64,000 nucleotides of DNA from JAMXLJ01 sp036558745 (lineage in GTDB: Bacteria > Actinomycetota > Acidimicrobiia > IMCC26256 > JAMXLJ01), in contig DATBEZ010000038.1 in assembly GCA_036558745.1 (NCBI GenBank), positions 11,873 through 75,872 on the forward strand, written 5' to 3'. Made by a program: the position numbers and the translations under genes. The notes under the pieces are model-generated. The model ran no database searches. It saw only the letters and a program-made list of their open reading frames with translations, and had not been told where the DNA came from. Of the stretch, positions 58,470-64,000 are shown one piece after another; positions within the stretch are counted from its first letter, which is position 1; every line of letters starts with the position of its first letter.

Positions 58470-60347
58470 CTAGGACACCTGGCGATCCACGACCGGTGCG
58501 GATCCGGCCCCGGTGATGGCGAGACGACCCTCGAGCAGGAGCTGGAGGAGCGTCGCGGGCGGCATCGGTCGCGCGAAGAGGTATCCCTGCGCGCGCTGGC
58601 AGCCCAGCAGGCTGAGCTGCTCGTGCTGTTGACGTGACTCGACACCCTCGGCGACGACGTCGAGACCGAGCATCCGTCCGAGCTGGATCATGACGCGCGT
58701 GACGTCGGCACCCTGGGGCAGATGGTCGATGAAGGACTTATCGATCTTGAGCACGTCGACGGGCAGATTGCGCAGGTAGCTGAGCGACGAATGCCCGACA
58801 CCGAAGTCGTCCACCGCGATGCGCACACCGATCTTCTTGAGCTCCGCGAGTCGATCGGCGGCGACCGTGAGATCCTGCATGAGGATGTGCTCGGTCACCT
58901 CCACCACGATCCGACCGGGGTCCACCCCGTGCTCGTCGAGAAGTCGGGCGAAGGTGCGCGGCAGCGACGCGTCGTTGAGCTGCAGTGGAGAGACGTTGAC
59001 CGTCACGGTCAGCGTGCCGTCGATCTTCCCGAGCTCGGAAGCGACGTCACATGCGCGTGCGAAGATCTGCTCGCCGAGCGTGTCGATGACGCCGGCGTGC
59101 TCCGCCAAGGGGATGAAGACGTCGGGCGGGATGGGGCCACGCTCCGGATGGGTCCAGCGAGCGAGCACCTCGGCACCGGTGACGGTGCCCGAGCCGACCT
59201 CGACGATGGGCTGGCACGCGATCGTGATCTCGTCATTGGCGACGGCGCGACGGAGCTCGGCTTCGAGCTCGAGGCGTTGGATCGCGTGCTCGTGCATCGC
59301 GTCGTCGTAGACCTCGAAGCGGTCACGGCCCGACGCCTTCGCCACGTACATGGCCAGGTCCGCGTTGCGGAGGAGATCCTGGGCGTCGGTCGTCAGGTCC
59401 GAGAAGGCGATGCCCACGCTGGCGGTCATGACGAGCTCGTGGCCGCTGACGACCGTCGGGGCGGCGACGGCGTCCAGGATGCGTTCGGCGACGTCGCGCG
59501 CCGTCGCGTCCCGCGCGTCCTCGACGATCACGGCGAACTCGTCTCCACCGAGCCGCCCGACCAGGTCTCCACCGCGTACGCAGTGCTTGAGTCGATCCGA
59601 GCACTCGACCAGCAGCGCGTCGCCGGCGGCATGACCGAGCGTGTCGTTGACCTGCTTGAAGTGATCCAGGTCGACGAACAGGAGGGCGACGTCACCGGGC
59701 CGGGCGCGGCCGAGCAGCTGCTCGAGGTGTTCGGTCAGGAGCGTGCGGTTCGACAGCCGCGTGAGCGGGTCGCGCAGCGCCTGGTCCTCGTTCTGCCTCC
59801 ACGCGAGCACGAGGGGGATGCTGGCGGCGAGGACGAACGCGCCGTGGATGAGCGCCCACAGCCACGGGTTCGATCGCGCGGCGGCGTGGTTGTAGACGGA
59901 GTTGGGAGCGAGGACACCGACGACACCGTGCTCGAGCACGGTGAAGCCGATCGCGATGCCGAACGGCACCCAGTCCTGATACAGGGTGATGATCGCGACC
60001 ACGACGAAGAAGTGGAAGTGCATCTCGATGAGCCCGCCCGAGAAGTGCACGAGCACGGCGGAGCACGCCACGAGTCCGAATGTCGCGCTCCCCGCACGGA
60101 CCTGGCGCGACCACGAAGGGCACGATGCACAGGTGGCCGCGACGATCACCGGCAGGAGGTCGACGAGCGTGTGCTCGGCGCTGTGGTGCGTCAGGACCCC
60201 GAACAGGAAGAGGAAGGGCAGGTGCGCCCACAACAGGATCGTGATCCCGCGGTGTCGCGCCTCCCAGACCCGGGCCGGGAGCGCGCGGCCGGTCGGCAGC
60301 AAGCGATCGAGTCGCGATCGAACCGAGTCGTGAGACGATGAACCCAC
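58470..60347 (-). CDS. membrane GGDEF-EAL cyclic-di-GMP protein
   Basis: A 625-residue protein. Five or six helices occupy residues about 35-190 and contain the conserved-looking MHFHFFVVVAIITLYQDW block. The GGDEF motif starts at residue 267, and the phosphodiesterase motif at residue 393 is EVL (GAEVLARWTHPERG) instead of EAL, with DDFGVGHSSLSYL later. The catalytic Glu is kept, so activity is plausible. GTG start without a clear ribosome site. Converges on the ACAD gene, 37 nt apart. Confidence 0.94.
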   Translation of the reverse strand: MGSSSHDSVRSRLDRLLPTGRALPARVWEARHRGITILLWAHLPFLFLFGVLTHHSAEHTLVDLLPVIVAATCASCPSWSRQVRAGSATFGLVACSAVLVHFSGGLIEMHFHFFVVVAIITLYQDWVPFGIAIGFTVLEHGVVGVLAPNSVYNHAAARSNPWLWALIHGAFVLAASIPLVLAWRQNEDQALRDPLTRLSNRTLLTEHLEQLLGRARPGDVALLFVDLDHFKQVNDTLGHAAGDALLVECSDRLKHCVRGGDLVGRLGGDEFAVIVEDARDATARDVAERILDAVAAPTVVSGHELVMTASVGIAFSDLTTDAQDLLRNADLAMYVAKASGRDRFEVYDDAMHEHAIQRLELEAELRRAVANDEITIACQPIVEVGSGTVTGAEVLARWTHPERGPIPPDVFIPLAEHAGVIDTLGEQIFARACDVASELGKIDGTLTVTVNVSPLQLNDASLPRTFARLLDEHGVDPGRIVVEVTEHILMQDLTVAADRLAELKKIGVRIAVDDFGVGHSSLSYLRNLPVDVLKIDKSFIDHLPQGADVTRVMIQLGRMLGLDVVAEGVESRQQHEQLSLLGCQRAQGYLFARPMPPATLLQLLLEGRLAITGAGSAPVVDRQVS

Positions 60348-60413
60348 GGAGGTCTATCGGCCTGTCCACTTCGGGTCTGAGTGCCACCCCTGGCGAGCGT
60401 ACGGCCCCCGCGC

Positions 60414-60436
60414 TAGCGTGTCCGAACATACGTTCG
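60414..60436 (+). promoter_or_regulatory. -10 box with LexA-type (SOS) box
   Basis: TAGCGT (60414-60419) is followed by CGAACATACGTTCG (60423-60436), a perfect CGAAC-N4-GTTCG palindrome as in the actinobacterial SOS box. It would cover the transcription start of the VOC gene, whose ATG is 20 nt downstream. Other palindrome-binding regulators are possible. Confidence 0.5.
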
Positions 60437-60455
60437 AGCCCCCGGAGGCCTCCCC

Positions 60456-60926
60456 ATGGCAGCGGTCAAGCCGATCCCCGACAACTCCCCGCGTCTCACG
60501 GCGTACCTCGCGATCGACGGCGCGGCCGAGGCGATCGACTTCTACACGCGGGTGCTGGGCGCGCACGAGCGGATGCGCATGTCCGAACCCGGCGGCAAGG
60601 TCGGCCACGCCGAGCTCGAATTCGGCGAATCGGTCGTCATGCTCTCCGACGCGTTCCCGGAGATGGGCGTCGTCGACCCAAGGCGCCTCGGCGGCTCACC
60701 GGTCACGCTGTCCGTCTACGTCGAGAACGTCGACGCGACGTTTCGCGACGCGATCGCGGCGGGCGCCAAGGAGCTCCAACCGGTGGAGGACAAGTTCTAC
60801 GGCGACCGCGCGGGGCAGTTCGAAGACCCGTGGGGTCACCGCTGGAACGTCATGAGCCACATCGAGGACCTGTCCGACGAGGAGGTGGAGCGGCGCGCGG
60901 CCGCGTACATGGCGAACGAGGGCTGA
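60456..60926 (+). CDS. VOC/PhnB-like glyoxalase family protein
   Basis: A 156-residue protein: YLAIDGAAEAIDFYTRVLGA, GKVGHAELEFGESVVMLSD, VTLSVYVENVDATFRDAIAA and FYGDRAGQFEDPWGHRWNVM are the PhnB-type VOC motifs. Such small proteins bind drugs or catalyse metal-assisted reactions on small molecules. GGAGG precedes the ATG. The overlapping LexA-like box suggests induction by DNA damage, which would fit resistance to a bleomycin-like compound; this is inference. Confidence 0.92.
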   Translation: MAAVKPIPDNSPRLTAYLAIDGAAEAIDFYTRVLGAHERMRMSEPGGKVGHAELEFGESVVMLSDAFPEMGVVDPRRLGGSPVTLSVYVENVDATFRDAIAAGAKELQPVEDKFYGDRAGQFEDPWGHRWNVMSHIEDLSDEEVERRAAAYMANEG

Positions 60927-60946
60927 ACCACGCGCACCACCGGTTG

Positions 60947-61714
60947 CTAGCGCAGCGCGCCGGGCTCGTCGAGCCAGCGGTTGAGCGCCGCAGTCCGGGC
61001 GTTGCGGCACACGAGCACGTGCTCGACCGCGCGCCGGATGCGGCGCTGCTGCCCTGCGCTGGTCGCGACCTGGCGCAGCAGGTAGTCGGCGGCGTCGCCG
61101 TGGTCCTCCTCGGCGTACGCGTGCACGCGGAAGTTCTCGACCTCGATGCCATAGTGCGCGCGCATGCCCTCGTACATCTTCTTCGCATAGTCGGTCGACG
61201 CCGCGAAGCGCTCCCCCGCCCAGCCGAACGCGGCGAGGCCCTCCTCGTAGGAGCGGCGCATGTAGAAGAGCGTCGTGAACACGGAGCCGATCGATTCCGG
61301 CATGGCGCGATACGACAGCAGCTCGTCGTCGGTGATGCCGAGCATGCGCGCCCAGGCGATCTTCATGTCCACGTGGTTCTGGTCGCCCGCGAACCCGGTC
61401 TCGTCGGCCAGGTTCTGGAGCCAGTGCTGGAAGTGCTCGCTCGTGGCGAGGTCGAGCGCGTCCACGTCGGGCGCGTTGGACACGATCGAGCCGAACTCGG
61501 TCGTGTACCACTTGCCGAGGAAGTAGTACTCCTTGGCCAGGCGCTTGAGGAGCTCCATCGACAAGGTGCCGTCGGCGACGCGCTCCCACACCTGGTTCTT
61601 CTCGGTCGCGATCTCGGCCTGCAGGGCCTCGAGCCCGTCCATGAACTCGGGAACCGAAAGGGCCTCCGCGTTCTCGGCGCCGGACCCACGGATGTCGCGG
61701 AACTCTCGTGTCAT
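60947..61714 (-). CDS. iron-containing redox enzyme family protein (PqqC/TenA-like fold)
   Basis: A 255-residue all-helical protein. KRLAKEYYFLGKWYTTEFGS, ENFRVHAYAEEDHGDAADYL and VWERVADGTLSMELLKRL resemble heme-oxygenase-like di-iron proteins, where the E...EEDH cluster and upstream Glu/His residues bind iron. The substrate is unknown; members oxidatively cleave fatty acids or amino-acid derivatives. Its upstream leader is purine-rich and repeat-like with GAGGGAGTGAGCGAG before the ATG. Confidence 0.8.
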   Translation of the reverse strand: MTREFRDIRGSGAENAEALSVPEFMDGLEALQAEIATEKNQVWERVADGTLSMELLKRLAKEYYFLGKWYTTEFGSIVSNAPDVDALDLATSEHFQHWLQNLADETGFAGDQNHVDMKIAWARMLGITDDELLSYRAMPESIGSVFTTLFYMRRSYEEGLAAFGWAGERFAASTDYAKKMYEGMRAHYGIEVENFRVHAYAEEDHGDAADYLLRQVATSAGQQRRIRRAVEHVLVCRNARTAALNRWLDEPGALR

Positions 61715-61717
61715 CTC

Positions 61718-61807
61718 GCTCACTCCCTCGCTTCTGGGGCCCCGGCGCTCGCCCGAGCTGCCCGCGTCGTTCGTTCGCTGGCGAGCTCCCTTCGCTCCTC
61801 CGTCGCC
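61718..61807 (-). repeat. purine-rich GGAGCGAAG-type leader
   Basis: Read leftwards, this 90-nt segment runs GGCGACGGAGGAGCGAAGGG through GCGAACGAACGAC to GAAGCGAGGGAGTGAGCGAG, ending at the ATG of the redox-enzyme gene. It shares the GGAGCGAAG core and position with the 65-bp repeat at 762-899 and the 80-bp repeat at 57284-57442, but is not itself tandem. Confidence 0.5.
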
Positions 61808-61883
61808 ACGGTCGCCGCGCGGCAGAGCGAGGAACGCATTACTGTAGGTCTTTCTAACACTCGTGTCACGCCCGCGCACCCGT

Positions 61884-61927
61884 GACCCGCAACGGGTCCC
61901 GGGGTAGCATTGATGACGCACGTGTCA
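61884..61927 (+). promoter_or_regulatory. palindromes and -10 box before hydantoinase B gene
   Basis: GACCCGCAACGGGTC (61884-61898, 6+3+6 palindrome) is followed by TAGCAT (61905-61910) and TGACGCACGTGTCA (61914-61927). The last element resembles CTGACGCGCACGTCAG at 55101-55116, in the same position relative to its -10 box. The rest of the 254-bp interval 61715-61968 holds only the purine-rich leader. Confidence 0.5.
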
Positions 61928-61968
61928 GCTTACGTCCCGGCCCGTCGGGCGCAACTGCGGAGGCAGCG

Positions 61969-63786
61969 ATGACCCACGTCGACCTGGTCCAGCTCGCAGG
62001 GCACCGCGGCCGTCTCAGCGAGGAACCGACGGTCGACAGGGTGACGGCCGAGGTCGTCCGCGGCGCGATGGAGACCATCTGCTTCGAGATGGCGACCTAC
62101 GTGAGTCGCACCGCGACCACGCCGATCCTCAACCAGAGCAACGAGCGCAACGCGACGATCCTCGACGCGAAGGGCCGGCTCGCCGCGCTCTCGGTCGGCA
62201 TCCCGCAGTTCATGCTCACCTCCACCCTGCCGGTGCGCTTCGCCCTCGAGTTCTTCGGGACCGAGGAGTTCCGCGAGGGCGACGTGTTCGTCGGCAACGA
62301 CCCGTATCACGGTGGTGGCCACCTCCCCGACTACAACGTCTTCGCGCCGGTCTTCGCCGACGACGGCAACGGCAACCGGCGCATGGTGCTCATCGCCAGC
62401 ATCCAGTGCCACCACGGCGACACCGGTGGCGGCGTGCCCGGCGGTTACAACGTCACCGCGGGCGACATCTGGGGCGAAGGTGTGCGCTGGCCGTCGGTCA
62501 AGGTCATCGACCGCGGCGTCGAGCGGCGCGACGTGCTGTACGCGCTGCAGGCGAACAACCGGCTTCCCGACTACATCGGCGACCTGCGCGCGCAGATCGG
62601 CGCTGCGCAGCTCGGCGTGCGCCGGCTGAGCGAGGTCATCGAGACGTACGGCACCGGCGCGGTCGAGGAGTCGGTCGACCACATGATCGACTACGCGGCG
62701 AAGCGCTTCCGCGAGGAGGTCGCAGCGTGGCCCGACGGCGTGTACGAGGCCGACGCGTACGTCGACCACGACCCGCTCGGGAACCCCGACATCCACCTGC
62801 ACGTCAAGATCACCGTCGACGGCGACGACCTCACGATCGACTACTCCGGCAGCGACACCCGCCAGGAGATCCAGGCGTGGTCGACGTTCGGCAACACGCG
62901 CGGCTACACGATCGGCCAGATCGCCTCGATGATGGATCCGGAGATCCCGAAGAACGAGGGGTTCTTCGACCAGATCAAGCTGGTCGTGCCGAAGGGGTGC
63001 GTGCTCAACCCGCACCCGAACAAGCCGGTGAGCGCGGGCACGCACCATCCGGGCGCCGACGTCGGCGAGGTGATCGCGGTCGCGATGCAGGACGTGCTGC
63101 CCGACAAGGCCGTGCCCCAGACGTACAAGACGGGCATCCCGACGATCATCGTGGGCCAGGACCCGCGCACGGGCGCGACGTTCACCGACCACTCGGCCGA
63201 GGTGTACGCGGGGTGGTGCAACGCGGCCAAGGGGATGGACGCGTGGGGCGCGCAGAACGCGAGCTTCGGCAACCTGTGGAAGGCCACCGCGGAGATCAAC
63301 GAGAGCCTGTACCCGCACGTCCAGTGGAGTCGCGACTACCGCACGGACTCGGGCGGGCCGGGTCAGTGGCGGGGCCTGTGCGGCAGCCACTACGAGAAGG
63401 AAGTGCTCGTCGACGCGAAGGTCTACACGTACGTCGTCGGCATGAAGTACCCGATGCCGGGGATCTGCGGCGGCGAGCCGGGCGAGCCCAACAAGATGGT
63501 GATCCGCTACGGCTCGGACGACCCGTTCGTGGTGAAGCACACCGCCGACTGGGTCCCGATCAGCTCCGGGCAGCGCGTCATGTACGACTACGGCGGTGGG
63601 GGCGGCTGGGGGAATCCCCTCGACCGCGACCCGCACGCGGTGCTCGACGACGTGCTCGACGAGTACGTGAGTGTCGAGGGCGCGACGCGGGACTACGGCG
63701 TCGTGCTCACCGGCTCGCTCGAGGAGCTCACCCTCGCGGTCGACCACGAGGCCACCGCGCAACTGCGCGCATCCCGCCGGGGCTGA
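61969..63786 (+). CDS. hydantoinase B/oxoprolinase family protein
   Basis: A 605-residue HyuB-family subunit. ETICFEMATYVSRTATTPIL, NQSNERNATILDAKGRLAAL, VFVGNDPYHGGGHLPDYNVF and CHHGDTGGGVPGGYN are diagnostic and probably hold metal and substrate residues. The family includes ATP-dependent hydantoinases, 5-oxoprolinases and the acetone/acetophenone carboxylases. GGAGG lies before the ATG. The A-type subunit gene follows after 3 nt, so the two form one enzyme complex. The C-terminal region agrees with the normal length. Confidence 0.94.
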   Translation: MTHVDLVQLAGHRGRLSEEPTVDRVTAEVVRGAMETICFEMATYVSRTATTPILNQSNERNATILDAKGRLAALSVGIPQFMLTSTLPVRFALEFFGTEEFREGDVFVGNDPYHGGGHLPDYNVFAPVFADDGNGNRRMVLIASIQCHHGDTGGGVPGGYNVTAGDIWGEGVRWPSVKVIDRGVERRDVLYALQANNRLPDYIGDLRAQIGAAQLGVRRLSEVIETYGTGAVEESVDHMIDYAAKRFREEVAAWPDGVYEADAYVDHDPLGNPDIHLHVKITVDGDDLTIDYSGSDTRQEIQAWSTFGNTRGYTIGQIASMMDPEIPKNEGFFDQIKLVVPKGCVLNPHPNKPVSAGTHHPGADVGEVIAVAMQDVLPDKAVPQTYKTGIPTIIVGQDPRTGATFTDHSAEVYAGWCNAAKGMDAWGAQNASFGNLWKATAEINESLYPHVQWSRDYRTDSGGPGQWRGLCGSHYEKEVLVDAKVYTYVVGMKYPMPGICGGEPGEPNKMVIRYGSDDPFVVKHTADWVPISSGQRVMYDYGGGGGWGNPLDRDPHAVLDDVLDEYVSVEGATRDYGVVLTGSLEELTLAVDHEATAQLRASRRG

Positions 63787-63789
63787 GCG

Positions 63790-64000
63790 ATGGGCTACCG
63801 GGTGGGGGTGGACGTCGGTGGGACGTTCACGGACCTGATCTGCGTCACGCCGGAAGGCACCGTCGTGCTCGACAAGACGCCGACGACCCTCGACGACCAG
63901 TCGACCGGCGTGATGAACGGTCTCGCGCTGCTCGCCGAGCGCTTCGAGCTGCCGCTCTCCGAGTTCTGCGACCAGGTCGACATCGTCGTCCACGGCACCA
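63790..64000 (+). CDS. hydantoinase A/oxoprolinase family protein, N-terminus (cut by window edge)
   Basis: The first 70 codons are present: MGYRVGVDVGGTFTDLICVT is the HyuA ATP-binding start with the GGTFTD phosphate loop, followed by VLDKTPTTLDDQSTGVMNGL and VDIVVHGT, where the family has its HGTT motif. It starts 3 nt after the HyuB gene and should provide the ATP-dependent kinase-like half of the same carboxylase or amidohydrolase complex. The rest is outside the window. Confidence 0.93.
   Translation, partial: MGYRVGVDVGGTFTDLICVTPEGTVVLDKTPTTLDDQSTGVMNGLALLAERFELPLSEFCDQVDIVVHGT

Noticed and set aside
1..64000. tRNA, rRNA, CRISPR arrays, transposases, integrases or attachment sites
   Set aside because: None seen on reading both strands; repeats present are the purine-rich leaders and hairpins described. 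A covariance-model search would be needed to exclude small RNAs.

Overview
This 64 kb window comes from a chromosome of very high G+C content with densely packed genes, many GTG starts and a strong G/C third-codon bias. Cytochromes P450, a Ddn-like deazaflavin oxidoreductase, crotonases, thiolase-like proteins, paired acyl-CoA dehydrogenases, TetR regulators and a P1B-5 ATPase with a hemerythrin tail point to an actinobacterium. A free-living member of the Acidimicrobiia or a mycobacterium-like lineage fits best, but that placement is inference. I see no rRNA, tRNA, CRISPR array, prophage or insertion sequence. No gene-free stretch exceeds about 270 bp.

Layout. 1-5.3 kb: a P450 cut by the window edge, a crotonase, small enzymes, a coupled amidohydrolase-SDR pair and a YqeY-like protein. 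5.3-14.6 kb: P1B-5 metal ATPase, a PAS-GGDEF-EAL protein, a CocE-type hydrolase, and an ECF sigma factor with a membrane propeller partner. 14.6-22.9 kb: cyclase, PfkB kinase, L,D-transpeptidase lipoprotein, VOC protein, a DinB/DUF664 remnant, methyltransferase, crotonase-TetR pair, P450 and sulfotransferase. 22.9-31.9 kb: DUF1214 protein, TetR/Ddn divergent pair, thiolase-like protein with SDR, RibD/DHFR-fold reductases, a second YqeY protein, and a flavin monooxygenase divergent from its likely TetR repressor. 32-38 kb: PEBP, amidohydrolase, CysQ-like phosphatase, ABC ATPase, STAS protein and site-2 protease. 38-42 kb: a nicotinate/NAD salvage operon (pncB-pncA-nudix) and a DsbB/thioredoxin pair. 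42-48.4 kb: methyltransferase, secreted propeller, zinc-ribbon metalloprotease and a second GGDEF-EAL protein. 48.5-58.4 kb: an acyl-CoA region with an HMG-CoA-synthase-like/DUF35 fusion, thiolase, crotonase, EthD-like protein, STAS, phosphotriesterase-like protein, SDR and two acyl-CoA dehydrogenases. 58.4-64 kb: a third GGDEF-EAL protein, a VOC protein behind a LexA-like box, a PqqC/TenA-fold protein and a hydantoinase/oxoprolinase B-A pair running off the end.

How the genes work together. The dominant theme is oxidation of CoA-linked lipid, steroid-like or aromatic substrates. P450s and the flavin monooxygenase would hydroxylate, acyl-CoA dehydrogenases desaturate, crotonases hydrate, SDRs oxidise and the thiolase cleaves or condenses. 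TetR proteins and palindromes at promoters suggest substrate-responsive control. A second theme is cyclic-di-GMP and partner-switching signalling: three GGDEF-EAL proteins, two STAS proteins and one ECF sigma factor.

Most unusual observations: (i) at least eight genes have an actinobacterial -10 box (TAnnnT) ending 6-7 nt before the start codon, the hallmark of leaderless mRNAs; (ii) three intergenic hairpins share the stem GTTGGGAC/GTCCCAAC with different paired extensions; (iii) purine-rich repeats built on GGAGCGAAG lie directly before start codons, two of them tandem duplications; (iv) a DUF35 fusion whose ketosynthase-like half lacks the nucleophilic Cys is coupled to a thiolase that keeps it; (v) well-formed operators include a TTGACA promoter with TetR palindrome, a LexA-type box and a 22-bp perfect palindrome.
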